A stretch of 64,000 nt of DNA from Massospora cicadina (taxonomy: Eukaryota > Entomophthoromycota > Entomophthoromycetes > Entomophthorales > Entomophthoraceae), in contig JAKSZP010009272.1 in NCBI GenBank assembly GCA_022478985.1, positions 1 to 64,000 on the forward strand, in the 5' to 3' direction. Shown piece by piece: positions 1 through 11,856 of the stretch. The translations under genes and the position numbers were made by a program. Under the pieces are notes generated by a model. The model ran no database searches and was not told the DNA's origin. It saw only the letters and a list, made by a program, of their open reading frames with translations. The number at the start of each line of letters is the position of its first letter. Position 1 is the first letter of the stretch.

Positions 1-679
1 TTCAGCAATATGGCTGTCCCCAATTCATCCTTACTGATAATGGGACAAACTTCACTTCACACATTCTACCTAAGCTAAATGAGCTGATGGCCATCCGTGG
101 GGTTCTAACAACTCCATATCACCCTGAGTCCAACGGAATGGTTGAATGGGCTAATGGGACCCTGGTGAAAATCCTCCGGAAGTTGGTTACTGATAGGCCC
201 TCCAATTGGAGTACCCTCCTATCCACTGCGGTGTTTTCCTACAACCTTATCTACCATTCTGCCACAGTAAAAAGCCCATTCCAATTGCTTTATGGACGGC
301 ACCCCGCGTTGCCTGCGCTCCTATATGCTTGTGTGTAGGACACCGGCGGAATGGATCTGCAGCGCTATTTGACCACCCTAATGAATACACTGATTAAATT
401 GCAAACTGAATCATATTCATTCAGCTTATCTAAGAGAATCAAAAACCAGGCTGCCAATCAGGTATGACGGTTTGACCAGCACAGTTCAAAAATGGAGACA
501 TGGTCCTATTCCATGATCAACATGGGTTTGGCCAGAAACATAAGCTGGCCAGTATCTGGATCAGGCCATTCAAAGTCATTGAGAAGACCAGTATAGATGC
601 ATATACTATTAAGGACCCTACTAGTGGTCAGATCAGTAATCAGGTTCATGCAAAGTTCCTCCAGCCATACAAACAATAG
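1..679 (+). pseudogene. Gypsy integrase, C-terminal half (element H)
   Basis: Integrase inserts element cDNA into chromosomes. The rve core is visible: the second catalytic Asp in ILTDNGTNF (about bases 28-54) and the catalytic Glu after [12 protein letters not shown] (about 110-147). The frame is open to the stop at 337-339. Past that stop, similarity to the same part of G continues in other frames to about 679, through an FHDQHGFGQKHKLA-like segment and a VHAKFLQPYKQ end. The copy is therefore frame-broken. The first catalytic Asp and the zinc-binding region would lie left of the window. Confidence 0.85.
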
Positions 680-698
680 AATCCTTATTGTCCAGTCA

Positions 699-710
699 AG
701 GAGGGGGTAG
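699..710 (+). other. Polypurine tract of element H
   Basis: The purine run aaggagggggtag lies immediately before the LTR start TGTTG. The same arrangement (tccagtcaaggaggggg, then LTR) is seen at the 3' ends of elements F and G. It is the expected plus-strand priming site for reverse transcription. Confidence 0.75.
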
Positions 711-1201
711 TGTTGTAAATTTGATATGACTGGATGATAAGCCTGAGGTCATATGGCAAAATGAATGAAATCCATTGGAATTGAACTTGTAATGGTAATT
801 TAAGCACTTCAAAATGAGGCGATATTGGATTGTTGGTAAATCGCCTCAAATTGGGCTTCGTGAGATTAACAAATGATGATTTGACATAACCAATGAGATA
901 CATAAAATTGAGCTACTGAGCCATGTAAGTAATATCATTTAAAATTTTTATGATATAAGTAGGATGAGATGATCGAGGGAAGGTAGGTTTTTTATAGTGG
1001 AAGTCAGCAGAATAAGAAGAATCCGCGGTATTAAAAATACATTTAATAAAGGAGGTTGTGGGAGCAAGTGCTCTATATTTATTCCAAGTCATTATGTTGT
1101 TTTGAGGGCAGCGATCATATTATTGGTCCCTATTGCTCAGTGGGTTAACCCTGTGCAAAATTCCGCCGGTGTATATATTTTATACTGCTGAAATTACAAC
1201 A
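711..1201 (+). repeat. 3' LTR of element H (491 bp)
   Basis: Starts TGTTGTAAAT after the polypurine tract and ends ...AAATTACAACA, directly before the gag sequence of element I. It aligns with the LTR of I (opposite strand, 1841-2336) and the LTRs of G; for example all share a block around ctcagtgggttaaccctgtg near the 3' end. Boundaries rest on these comparisons; only one H LTR is in the window. Confidence 0.8.
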
Positions 1202-1820
1202 ACAAGTTTAAGGAAAGATATACCAACTTGTAAATATGGAGCCATGGTATTGAAAAGCTCATGGTATGGTTTCACAGCAAAGGTCAATGCTATGCATACA
1301 TCTGATTTGGTTTAAAATCCTGCCCCAATTAACACATGGTCTTCCCATAAAGCGATCAGCAAATGTGGTGAGGGTCTCGTTATGCTGAAACCCAATGGTT
1401 AAGAACTCAGCCTTCCGCTGCCATTTTCATAGTTCCTCTGAATAACCACAACACATATCTTTCACTTTTTGATAGGTAGTGGAACTGGTGGTAAGATAGT
1501 AAGTAACTAGATCAGCGCTTTTGACATCCAAGGTGTATATTAATAATTTGGCTTTACATTAATCTGAAGCTCCTTCTACTCTAAACCCAAATCGCCTAAA
1601 AAATACATGGATGTTCCCATTGTGATCAAACAGAGGCAGCTTATCAATACAAACCTCCTGTAGAAACTCCTTTTTCCACTGGAGCACAGCTCCCAGGGCA
1701 AGCTTGAATTCTGCATATTTAATGGTTGTGGCATCTCAAAAATACTCCTTGCTAGAGAAAGCCTGATAAGACATGGCCAGCGACTGAGGAATGTTGTTGG
1801 TATTTTGATTGATCAATGGG
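1202..1820 (-). pseudogene. Gypsy gag fragment (element I)
   Basis: Gag proteins form the particle that packages element RNA. On the minus strand this stretch aligns along its length with the gag of G (54100-54815): shared blocks include gcaagtttaag, ggtatggtttcacagca, aatgtggtgagggtct and gaggcagcttatcaatac, in the same order. No long open frame remains, so it is decayed. Similarity starts abruptly at 1202, the junction with element H. Confidence 0.75.
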
Positions 1821-1840
1821 ACCTCTGTAGTGAGCACCAC

Positions 1841-2336
1841 TGTTACAAAATTGGCGGGATCGTTAAGATATGCTGTGAGGGTTTTGCACAGGGTTTTGCC
1901 CACTTATCAATAGGATCAACAATATAACAATCGTTGCCTTTCTAAACAACAAAATAAGCTAATGAAATAATATGGAGCACTTGCTCCCACTCTACTCTTT
2001 ATTTATTATATTAAACACAGTGGATCCTCGCTGTTTTGCTCTTCTTAACTTATTAACCACCTCCCCTCTTGATCATCTCATCTCGTCTATATTGTAGTGA
2101 CTTCATTTTCTACTGCATTTATGGCTTAGTAATTTGATTCGCCATATCTCAATGGTTACATCTATACTTCATTTGTTAATTTTATGATCACCAATTTGAG
2201 ATGATTCCCCAACAACCCTTTATTGCCTCACTTTGAGGTGCTCAAATAATCATTACTTATAGTAAAATCAGCGGATTCTATCCATTCCGCCATCATGACT
2301 TAAGGCTTATCATCCAGTCATATAAGAATAGTGACA
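1841..2336 (-). repeat. 5' LTR of element I (496 bp), minus strand
   Basis: On the plus strand it reads tgttacaaaattgg...atagtgaca. It is followed leftwards by gtagtgagcaccac, which as the complement is the primer-binding-like GTGGTGCTCACTAC also seen in G. It shares ctgctcccac, tatattaaacacagtgga and cttatcatccagtcatat blocks with the G LTRs. The 5 bases to its right (taata) are the expected target duplication, but the partner is not visible. Confidence 0.8.
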
Positions 2337-2421
2337 TAATATCATGAAGATTTAACAACTACTTCTCAATTGAATCACTAACAGTTCCCTGTTTTAACAA
2401 TTGATGCTAACTATAGGGGGT
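2337..2421 (+). repeat. 3' end of element A 5' LTR, then primer-binding site
   Basis: 2337-2399 (tcatgaagatttaacaactacttctcaa ... gttttaaca) matches the end of the 3' LTR at 27560-27618. From 2400, attgatgctaactataggg is a degraded form of the primer-binding sequence of G (agTGGTGCTCACTACAGGG). Most of the LTR lies beyond the insertion of element I. Confidence 0.65.
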
Positions 2422-2699
2422 AGTTGAGGGTAACCAAATTTATAAGAAGACCATATCAAACATTTATAATAAGAATGAACTACATAATCTTTAAAAGGAC
2501 TAGATACTGCCAACAAGAACGTGCTTAATTAGCGTCACAGGATATTCTCTCTTCTTTAGAAGGACAAGAGATGAAGGCTAAGTAGGAGGTTGAACAAGTT
2601 GTGAAAATAAATAGTGACCTCTTTGGGAAAGTTATTTCTTGAATTACAAGGAGAGTGAACTAATCAAAGAAGCATTGCTTCAGAAGCCAAGTAATATGC
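2422..2699 (+). other. Element A leader, no gene seen
   Basis: This is the untranslated leader and possible gag N-terminus between the primer-binding region and recognisable gag. It is AT-rich with no sustained open frame. I see no independent feature. Confidence 0.4.
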
Positions 2700-3660
2700 A
2701 ATTTGAGAGCACATATGATGGATTACTGAAGAGATAGCTTGACAATTGAAGTTTATAGAAGAACTAGAGAACCATAAATGTGATTATTCATAAATTGAGG
2801 CGTAAGAATCTGACAACAAAATGGCCAAAACTCCAGCCAGGAAGAATCACCCACCCAGAAATAAGCCTGGGTCATTTAAGCAATCTCAGAAATGGCAATG
2901 TATTACTCCTATGGTCAATCAAGCCATTAGGAAGGATTACCCTACTAGTGAAGCCACAGATAAACTTTGAAGCACATTAAAACTACCGATGTTCTATCAG
3001 GATAACGCTACTGCATTTTTCTAATTATTTAATATGATAATGTTCAGTTTTAATGACCAACAAAAGGCAGTGACCGTCATGAACTGATTGAACACTGATT
3101 GTCATAATTTGGTGTTAACCCATCTAAATGGGGAAACAGGTATTATCATGAGGTCAAGAAAGCCATTATGCTAGATTTTAGAAGCCCTATGCGGATGTCC
3201 AACTGCAAGCAGAAATTTATGGGGATTCAATAATGAAAGATGAGACCTTTATAGCTTTTGTAGATTAATTCTACCAGAAATTACAGATTCTGGCCGGTGT
3301 GAAAGTGCTAACGGATTTTGACACCCTAATTGAGATGCAAGTGACATTACAGCCCTATCATGATTTGCGTAAACAATGACTTCAGGGTTATTAACGCAAA
3401 TGTCCACATCCCAAATGGTGATCGTTTGAAGATGCTAGGAGCCATTTTTAACCTCAAACTGAGCAAAGTGATCCAGACTTGAGCTCAAAATACTGTAAAG
3501 TTTTCTGAGAGATATAAGGAAAAACTAAATTGAGTCATGTCAGGGAAGAAGCATGAAGTACAGAAATTAGTGGGCAAGATGAAGATCTGCTGCCACCAGT
3601 GTGTTAAACCTGGACACGTAGCTACCCAATTTTGGAGCAAGAAGACCAAGGAGCAGGCCA
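2700..3660 (+). pseudogene. gag of element A with degraded CCHC knuckle
   Basis: Order and spacing match gag of F and G but no long frame survives. Near 3577-3640 a CCHC zinc knuckle is readable as CCHQCVKPGHVATQF: C-x2-C-x4-H-x4 followed by Phe where the last Cys is expected, so the metal site is lost. Zinc knuckles bind element RNA during packaging. The assignment rests on the knuckle, its position before the protease and the preceding gag-like blocks. Confidence 0.6.
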
Positions 3661-4089
3661 CTTTAATCCAGGCATAGAAGAAGGAAATCAATCAGGAGTC
3701 ATGAAAAGGTCCTGCAGTTCAGACCAGAAACAATCTGGAATTGAGATTAAACATGTTCCTCCTGACATTATGAATGACAATATAGACATTTCTGATCTCT
3801 GTAGATTATCAAACAACTGACCTACAATATAATGTTTTTAACATGGACGTGAACGCCATTGCCCAAGCCAAAACAAAGGAAATCTAATATGAAATCATAA
3901 AGGAAGTGGCTTGACTGTATGCTTTTCATCTATTGGATAAAATTAGATTCATTAAGAACCAAAAAATATTACTCAAGAAGAGATTAGATAAGGAAAACGT
4001 ATCCATTCCAATTATTTTGAGTAATGAATTTTTTTCCTGATTTATCTGCACAACTAATTTTAGCTCTCAATTTGGCAATTAACGCCGCC

Positions 4090-4627
4090 ATTCACTCATT
4101 AAATACCCTATTACAATATTATGAGTGTACCTATGCAGATATCATAGTAAAAAGAGTAAGAGTGTGGTAATCATTGACATTGGTGTGCACAAAAAATTAC
4201 TTTTGACCAAATTGGCAGATTAAATGAAGATTTTACAAGATATAGAACACCAGAATGAATACAAAACATTAAGAACTGATATGACATCAACTATGGAGCC
4301 TACAGTACGCTGAAACTACACTTTGGTTCACTTGTGGTATCAGTTCCTGCCATCATGTTGTCAAATCAGATATATGATATACTCATTGGGACGGAGTTCC
4401 TTATAAAGTATGGAGTGAAATATAATCTTGAGGACAATACCCTGACCATTCTGAGGCAGACCTTACCCTTGGTATATCAGCAGGAAGGAGAACCCCCACT
4501 GACTAAGAAAAACAATTTTGTAAACTTGATTAACAATGATATCATTGTTTCCATCCAGTACAAGTTGGTTGGGCAAAAACAGAGGGAAATGCCAAAGGAG
4601 AACCAAAAAATATTGGTATACCCTTGA
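4090..4627 (+). pseudogene. Aspartic protease of element A, decayed
   Basis: The region aligns with the protease of F (42269-42931). Upstream is a YYECTYADI block like YYSECTYMDI in F. The catalytic D-S/T-G motif is degraded to a DIGV-like sequence near 4175-4190. A 97-codon open stretch at 4334-4627 contains YDILIGTEFLIKYG, equivalent to YDILIGMSFLRTYG in F. Such proteases cut Gag-Pol. The lost DSG and stops make it non-functional. Confidence 0.7.
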
Positions 4628-4839
4628 GAACAAAAATGACAAGTACTATACCACTTGGAAAGCAGATAATTGTTCACAGGGTTATATTAAATCCTGGAGC
4701 AGCTATATGAAGAAGTTATTCGCCATGGAGAAAATCAAGAATTGAGTTATGGTTAGCGCTGGGGATTTTTATGCTAGGATATGGAGAAATAAACGAGCTA
4801 CTGGCTAACATGGGAAATGTTAGAATCTGGGCACTTAGA
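4628..4839 (+). other. Element A, protease-RT linker
   Basis: This equals the stretch between protease and RT in F (about 42931-43260). It has several stops and no separate gene. Confidence 0.4.
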
Positions 4840-5621
4840 TGGTTGCTCGCTTCTGGCCCTAGATTTCAACTGTACAGATTAGTGGATACTTGCATTGATT
4901 TAATTGAATTTGATTAACTGGGGCAATAGTAGTATGACGACTTATTAAAGTTGAATGCCCAAAAGCCACATCGAGTGTATTGGCCAATGCTAGACAGGTG
5001 TTTCTTCATCTTAAAGACGTTCTTTACTCATTGGGAACACTTTCTCTATTCCCTTCTTGCAGAGCCAAGCGGAGAATTTGATAACAACTTAAGGATATCT
5101 GATCCTTGCTCTTTTCTCAAAAGAGTTTTGTTAAACAACTAATGTAAAAACAACTAAGTTGCCAGGTTTTTATCTCCCTTTATTAGGAAATATTTGGGGA
5201 TTTTTATAGTTAGAATTGGCGCACAAATTTTCAGCTGTCCGCTGGGAATTATTTGTGCTCTTATGCTGGTTTGACCCATAAGTGTTATGCACCAAATCTC
5301 GTCAGGTACCGTTGCCTTGAGTTTCTTAGTCAGCATAATCCTCAGCTGTTTGGCGACCAAGCAATTGGTATTAGAGCCTCAAAACCAATTGTTTTTGCTG
5401 CTGAAAATCCTACTTACTACCTCCAGCGTTTGAATGCTTTGGTAGTTTCCAATGACTCCCCATTTTGTTCCACTCTGAATGATCTCCTATAATTCGACTA
5501 TCAGGTGTTGTTCTCATATTTAATTATTGCTTAAATTTGTCAGGGATAATTGCCAACAATAATCTCATCAGTTGTTGACAACCAATATTATTGGGTATGA
5601 TGCCCAACAATAATCCCATCA
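4840..5621 (-). repeat. Solo LTR, family C, minus strand (782 bp)
   Basis: Its reverse complement aligns end to end with the plus-strand LTR at 37766-38597. Both start TGATGRGA, share gttcagagtggaaca, an accaattg...tggtc block and aactataaaaa(t/c)ccccaaat, and end gttgaaatctagggccagaagcgag. No internal domain flanks it, so it is a solo LTR left by recombination. It separates the protease and RT parts of A. No clean 5-bp duplication is visible. Confidence 0.75.
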
Positions 5622-5699
5622 GTCAGATGCTGTTGCTGATACTGTATGATTATAGCTTAATTGTCAAATTATAAATTGGTTAAAATGTTGTATTATGTG

Positions 5700-5965
5700 G
5701 TCATTTTAAATTCCAACAGGAAAGAAACTGATAAAAATAGCAAAAAAATCAAGTTGTTTCATTTCTGTATCTAATCTGAATAACAGAGATTGGCAAATTC
5801 CATGTGATTGGAACATTAATTTAAATGGGATTTCCAGAAGAAACTGCCAAAAGAGTCAAGGTTTTAGTAGATTGAGAGCAGCTGGCTGATTTATACAAAC
5901 AGCAGCAAGAAGAAGAAGTGCTCAATCACTTGAAAAGTATTAGGAGATATTCACCCAAGATGACT
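5700..5965 (+). pseudogene. Element A pol, segment before RT
   Basis: Decayed coding sequence upstream of the RT fingers. Its end (roughly F-T-Q-D-D-Y-D-L-G) corresponds to the FAKDD.DLGC region of F near 43395. It is cut after 5977 by the LINE and resumes at 11942 with sequence matching HAPIKMRLI in F. This continuity shows the LINE entered a Gypsy pol gene. Confidence 0.65.
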
Positions 5966-5977
5966 ATGACCTAGGAT
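5966..5977. repeat. LINE target-site duplication, left copy
   Basis: The 12 bases atgacctaggat are repeated exactly at 11930-11941, on the two sides of the LINE. Confidence 0.9.
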
Positions 5978-6036
5978 GTTTTTTTATAGTACTAGATGGT
6001 CCCAACCCAAGGGGGAATTCATCGATGTTTATTGAA

Positions 6037-9000
6037 TTACGCCTGGGCTCCTAAGAGCCTGAGGCGAGGGAAGGGGAGGGAGGAGGCATCGAGAAAGGGA
6101 GGGGGGTTTGCGCGCCAGAGCCGTGCTGCAGTGACAACTGAGCGGGGGAGGGTTGGCGACATAGTGCTGACCTTCAGGGCCATCTCAAAGTGTACCTGAA
6201 AGTGGGTGATCATGTGTGGAAGGGTCCACACCTGCTGGTCAAAGGCAGCACGAAGGAAGGAGTTATGGATGGTCCAGATGGCTGTGGCATAGGCGAGGAC
6301 ACGGAGGGGTCGGTGGCAACCAGGCAATGTCTGCTCAAACATGAGGTCTTGCACAGGGTGTCCAGACCAGGGCTGAGCATGGAGGAGCGCGCGGGCCTTT
6401 GGCCAAAATGCGGCGACACCTGGACAGATGAAAAAACGATGGAGGTGGGAGTCAATAGGCTCCACACAGCGGGGGCATCTTTGGTGCTGGAAGGTAGGGC
6501 CAGTCCGGTCCCCTGTCCTGTATGAACAGTGGAGCACTCTCCATAAGGTGTTGGACACCTTTGCTGACAGGATGGGGTGATAGACGTCCTTCCACAATTC
6601 CTTAAGGTCAAATCTCACGGAGGGAGGGAGGAGCTCAAGGAGTCTTGGGCGGATGGGAGGACGATCTTGGGGGTTGAGGCGAGTTGTGACAACTTGTCCA
6701 TTGTGCACAATTGCATGACGACGTGGGCTGAGGCCAGGGCCTTCCCTTCTGTATAGGAAGGCATGGTGGATCCGCGCGCCTACTCGTTTCAGGGCAAGGA
6801 GAGCCTGGTTCCAGTAGGGGGATGAGGATGGTTTTAGGCGATGGCCTGGGTGGTTTGTGAGCCACTCCCCTAATGAGGTCAGAGATGCTCTAGGAAGACC
6901 CAGAGCTGCTGACACTGACTGGCAGAGGGCGGGCGCCCATTGGGGCATGGGGGTCGCGTCCCAGCAGACAATCGGCCATAGGAACTTCAGGAAGATTGTG
7001 GTGGCGTGGGATCGCGTGTCCAGAAGCCCTAGGCCCCCTTCATTGCAGGGTCGGGCAATGGTTGAGAGGGCTATTGGTGGATGGTTTGAGCCCCAGATCC
7101 AACAGCGGAGGAGTACATTGAGCCGCGTATAAAAGGCATCTGTGAATGGGCAGACGTGCGCTAGGAACCAGACTTTGGAGAGGAGGAACACATTGGCCAT
7201 CAGAGCTCGACCCTGGGGGGTGATGTGCCGCCGGTTCCAGCTGGCAAGTTCTGGAGTTAACTGCTGCAAGGAGCAAGTCCTCATTGTCTTTTAGCGCAAC
7301 TCCTTGTTGGTTGGTGAGAACGCCCAGGTGACGGAAGGTACCGCGCTCAGGTTCAATACCAAATGGTGGGGGGAAGGTGGGGGAGCCGACCTGTACAACT
7401 GTTGTCTTGGAGGTGTTGACCATGGCGTTGGACGCCTTGGTGTACCTCTCAATGGTCACAGCAGCGAGGGCAACATCCCCAGGGCAGCCAAATGCAATGG
7501 CAGTGTCATCTGCAAATGCCATGGTGCGTGTGGGGGCTTTACCTGGGGCCAGAATCCCTGTTAGCTTGTCCTGTAAGGAGGCCAAGAGGGGGTCAAGGGT
7601 GATGTTAAAAAGGATAGGGCTCAGGGGGTCCCCTTGCCGGAGACCTTGTCCAACTGGTACTGCCACTGTAAAACCCATTGGCGCCAGGACTCTGGTGTGG
7701 AGCTGGTCATAGAGCGCTGATATCCAGCGCCTAGCTGCGGGTGGGAGATGGAAGCGGGCCAGGGAAGCATCAATATACTTCCAGGCTACCCGATCATATG
7801 CTTTCTCCATATCCAGAAGAGCCACAAAGCCATTCACCTTACGAGAGTTAGCAGTCAAAGTCACGTGAAGGTCATTATAGTTGTCCCATAACGACCTCCC
7901 CGGAATAAAACCGTACTGGGATGGGGAGAGGCGAGGTGACACCCATTTGGTGATGCGGTTGGCCAGAAGCTTCGTGAAGAGCTTGTGGTCTGTGTTGATC
8001 AACGCTATGGGGCGCCAGTTCGCCAGGTTTTCACGGTCTGACTTCTTGTGAATGAGGGTCGTGATTGAGCCTCTGGAGTCGGGGAGGACCTCGCCATTCA
8101 CCAATAGTGCAGCGAAGAGGTCGCGGAGGGTTCTGGCTATCACTGCAGGTTCCAGAAGGTACACCTCAAAGGGTATTCCGTCTGGGCCTGGGGCTTTAAG
8201 CCGTGGGGATTTCAGAAGGGTTTCCATCACCTCCTGGATGGAAATAGGCGCCAGTAGAGCCTCATCAGCCCGTGGGTCAATGGGCGGCTCTGGAGCCCGC
8301 CACAGGAAGTCTTGGATGTCCGATGGGTCCACCTGGGTGGCATGGAAGAGGCTGGAGTAGAAGCGGTGTAGTTCCTGCGTGATTTCCTCCTTATCTGAAG
8401 TGGTTGTAGTGCCAATCTTCAGTGCAGTAATATCCTGCGCTGTTGACCGGGCTTTCTGCTTCTGAAAGAAGAAGCGGGTGGGGCGTTCCCATTGAGCATA
8501 GTAACGAGATGTTGTAAAGTTTGCTGCCCGATCTTCCTGCAGTGTGAGCTCCAAGCGGAGTGCTTCCTGCGCCGCTTCCCAGTCTTCCAACCATCTGGGA
8601 GAGGGCGAAGGCTGGCAGTTTCGCTCTAGATGTCTGATTCTGGCTTCCGCCCTTTTGACTCTGGCGCGAGCTGCAGTCATCTGGGCTTTGGCACAGTTGT
8701 AAGCAACGCGGGTGATGCCCTCCTTGGTCACCGCCCATCTAGCCTTGTGGTCAAGCAGGTGGGGTGGGGGGAGGTGAGAGTCTCCCGGATGGTCATAGAC
8801 AGCTTCTCCTTAGTGAAGGGGTTGTTGAGAATAGCTGGGGCAACCCTAGGCCAGAACCTACGTGACGGTCTAAGTGTGGTGGTGAGGACAACGGTGAGTG
8901 ACCTGTGATCACTCAGATGATTGTCACGAGAGATGGGAGAGGAGACGCGGCCAATTAGCAGGGGGCCAATCAGTGCCATATCTATGCGTGACGCTGACTG

Positions 9001-9584
9001 GAAAGCTCCTCCATCATACTGGATCCTAGTCATGCAACCTAGGCCAGACGCGGAGGGTGGAAGCGCATCTATAAAGCCACTCAGGCGAAGGAAATCCTGG
9101 AGGCGACTTGATCCAGGGCGTTCCTTTGCTGCAGGGGGTAAGAGTCACGGACGCGACTTATGGTTGTGTTGAAATCTCCTAAGAGGACTGTATTCCGTGG
9201 GAGATTGAGTTGGAGGAGCTCTTCCAAGAGCCGATTTTGCTCCTGACCTGCATTAGGCAGGTAGATGCTTGCAGCGAAGAAGGAGAAGTCAGGAGTGGTG
9301 AGTTTGGCCAGTATGAGGCGGCCACCTAGATATTGTGAAAAAGAATGGGTTTTAACCCGGGGATTCAAAACAATAAGGGCGGCATGGTTTGTCCAGAAGG
9401 AGTTGCCTCCAAACTGTTCATTCCATGCAGATTGTTCGTGGGGGAGGATATGGGGCTCCTGGACAGCAGCGATGTCAATTTGTGCTGACCTGAAGTTTTG
9501 GAGGAGGCGGGCTCTCCGCTTAAAGTCCCGTAACCCATTTGCGTTGACGGATTGCAGGGCCAGGGTGCTGCCATGGGGACTCAT
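6037..9584 (-). pseudogene. LINE ORF2: endonuclease - reverse transcriptase - zinc motif, three frameshifts
   Basis: ORF2 nicks target DNA and reverse-transcribes the element there. The ATG at 9584 follows ORF1 by 110 bp. The endonuclease (9584-8750) shows SVNANGL, AVQEPHI, LLGDFNT and a terminal SDHRSL. The RT (about 8730-7290) shows WRPIALIN, LLDMEKAYDRV with the first catalytic Asp, GLRQGDPLSP, and MAFADDTAIAFG with the catalytic Asp pair. The C-terminus has CPRCVEPIDSHLHRFFIC (C-x2-C-x7-H-x4-C). I see no RNase H. Frames shift near 9110, in a G6 run at 8766-8771 and near 7275. Similarity reads through each shift, so repaired length would be about 1,180 residues. Whether the shifts are real or assembly errors is open. 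Confidence 0.9.
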
Positions 9585-9694
9585 AGCTGTTCCCCTCCAT
9601 GTCCTGGGGGGTTGCCAGCGCTTAAACCTGTTGCTGTGAGGCAGCTAGTTTTGAGTCCTTTAGCTTGACTATTAGCTGCAATCCGTGAGGAGCG

Positions 9695-11856
9695 TCAAGG
9701 GTTCTGAGGGGAAGGAGAGGGTGGGGGGGCGGAGGACCCAGTAAGCCAGCCTAGGATGCTGCCCCCGCTCCGTTGCAGGGGAAGGACCTGAGGGTGCTCA
9801 ATGGTGACCTCCGCGGTGTCCCCATTTGATGAGTCTGAGTCCATATTCACTTCCTCCAACACTTCAAAGGATCCGCGCGAAATGGACTGTGGGGTTGGGG
9901 TAGGACTCTTTGAGGTGGCACTTCTACCGCAGGCCGCGAGTTGCCAGTCCATGCTGGTGGGCATAGCTCCATTGGGAGCTGAGGGCTGATGCGATAAATC
10001 GCTGGTGGAGGTTGGTGGGGGTGCCGCGGAGCCCTGAGTGGGGGTGGCTGACGAGGGGCACCCTGTGGGAGATGCCTTGCGCTTGGTGAGAGAGGGAGTT
10101 GACTCTGGGAGATTGGAGGGGGTGCCCATTGGAAGGGGGGCATGAGCGCGAAGATATCCCACACCAATAGTGGGGTTAGCTGTTTCAACTGCTAGGCGTA
10201 AGGCCTCAGGGGACAGGTCTTGAACGGGAACCCATTGTGTGGGTTGTGGAATTGCTGCTGCAGCCATGTGGGATCGTTTTTGGCCTGGTTTAGGCCCCTG
10301 GGTGGTGGCTAAGAGGGCTTGTTTTCGAGCTGTGCAGCCACTATACAAGTGTCCAAGGGCGTTACACCATGAACACCGGGGGCGCGCCTGATCAGGGTCG
10401 ACAAAAAAGATCTCAGGGCATGCCCCAACTACCGCCACATGAGGAATAACCTCAATGTTATGGGATACAGTGGGGGAGGGGATGAACGACGCCCTAGCAG
10501 TGCGAGCTCTTTGAGTGGGAGCATAGTAAGAGGGGACGCTAAAGTCCACTGAAAGAACAGACCCAAACTCCATTAAACCACGATGGAGTGCCAGTTTAAG
10601 AGACTCAGGATCAACAGTCGTTGGTAGGTTGGAAAAAGTAACCCATGAAATTTCCTCCAGGTGAGAGCGTGTGCGGGAGATGCGAAGAGATCCGCGTGGA
10701 ATAATGACCTGGAGGGTGGCAGCATGGTCAGCAAGGGCAGCTTCAGTGAAGCCCACATCGATGTAGTGGCCCTCCACTGATTCATGGATGGTGGTGTTAA
10801 TAGGGAATGTCTCCGCAATCGCTGCAAAGTATGAGAAGTAATCCTCTGTATAGAATTCAACAGGGTTATGCCCATAATAAAGGCGAATTGCGTGGAGAGG
10901 GTTGAGCGAGGTAGAGCTTTTTGCGCTCTAGTTTCGGCCCATTTCTTCTTAACATCAGCAATAAACGCCACTTCACGGGGATCAGCTTTGGGTAGCGTTG
11001 GTGCCAGAGGTTTTTGCCACGCCCCAGTGGCTCCTTTGGTACGTTTGTGTTTGCTTTGGGCTGCAATTGCAGGTTGAGTGTGAGCTGGTGGTTTGGACAA
11101 GTTTGCGGAGTTCCCTTGTTTCTGGAATGTTACAGCAGTTGCTGGCGTCATATTAAATTGAGGGGCGGTTTGTTGGGCCTCACTAAATTGGGGAGGCCCA
11201 TTAAGATTGGAATTAACTCCATCCAGTTGGGAGGAGGGAGATGTTTCATCACCATCCCAATCTATTTGGGTAAATTCAGCCCGAGTATTTGCTGTGATTT
11301 CGTGGGCAAAACTCACTGGCTGATTGGTGAATTGGTCGTTTTCAGCATATTGAGATAAAGTGCCGACTTGAGAAGTGCCGATTATGGGGTTTAAATGGGA
11401 CGGGTGAGATTGGAACTGGTGTGAAGTTCCAAAATCTGAACCATTTAAATCCCCATTGGGAAGAGTAGATTGTCCCAATTTGGTGCTTAGTGAACCAGAA
11501 TGTGCGGCTAATCCAACCTTACATCCGAGGGTTTGGGGGCCAGGTGATTGTTGGGCCTCACTAAATTGGGGAGTCCCATCCAGATTGGAATTAACTCCAG
11601 CCAATTGGGAGGAGGGAGATGTTTCATCACCATCCCAATCTATTTGGGTAAATTCAGCCCGAGTGTTTGCTCTGATTTCGTGGGCAAAACTCATTGGCTG
11701 ATTAGTGAGTTGGTCATTTTCAGCATATTGCGATAAAGTGCCGACTTGAGAAGTGCCAATTACGGGGTTTAAATGGGACGGGTGAGATTGGAACTGGTGT
11801 GAAGTTCCAAAATCCGAACCATTTGAATCCTCATTGGGAAGAGTATATTGTCCCAA
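9695..11856 (-). pseudogene. LINE ORF1: gag-like protein with CCHC knuckle, one frameshift
   Basis: ORF1 proteins of such LINEs bind the element RNA. The first frame runs from ATG 11856 and reads sensibly through WAETRAQKA. At the T5 run 10918-10922 it shifts, and the sensible frame (LHAIRLYYGHNPVEF...) continues to the stop at 9695. Near 10330-10370 it has CSWCNALGHLYSGC, a perfect C-x2-C-x4-H-x4-C. The N-terminal 250 residues are two 126-residue repeats. The C-terminal third is Pro/Ser/Thr-rich. Repaired length is about 720 residues. The true start is uncertain because the monomers could be 5' UTR that happens to be open. Confidence 0.85.

Larger units (their letters stand above)
1..1201 (+). 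mobile_element. Ty3/Gypsy element H, 3' part (integrase end plus 3' LTR)
   Basis: The window opens inside the integrase of a plus-strand Gypsy element; its gag, protease and RT lie off the left edge. After the integrase remnant come a polypurine tract and a 3' LTR. At 1202 the sequence switches without a gap to minus-strand gag of a second element (I), so H appears to have inserted into that gag gene. Integrase and LTR belong to the same family as the complete element G at 49331-55414. Confidence 0.85.
1202..2336 (-). mobile_element. Ty3/Gypsy element I, 5' part (LTR plus gag), minus strand
   Basis: Minus-strand order is LTR (2336 to 1841), primer-binding region, then gag down to 1202, where element H interrupts it. 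The remainder of I is presumably left of the window. Its right flank (taatatcatgaagattt) matches the 3' end of the LTR of element A, so I seems to sit in A's 5' LTR. Confidence 0.75.

Noticed and set aside
6190..9640. Long plus-strand open frames (e.g. 6190-6525, 7377-7712, 9265-9639)
   Set aside because: They are complementary shadows of LINE ORF2, whose minus-strand frame carries the endonuclease and RT motifs.
10910..10930. Programmed frameshifting in LINE ORF1
   Set aside because: The shift lies in the middle of a continuous domain order at a plain T5/A5 run, with no slippery heptamer plus structure evident; three other shifts in ORF2 argue for indels.
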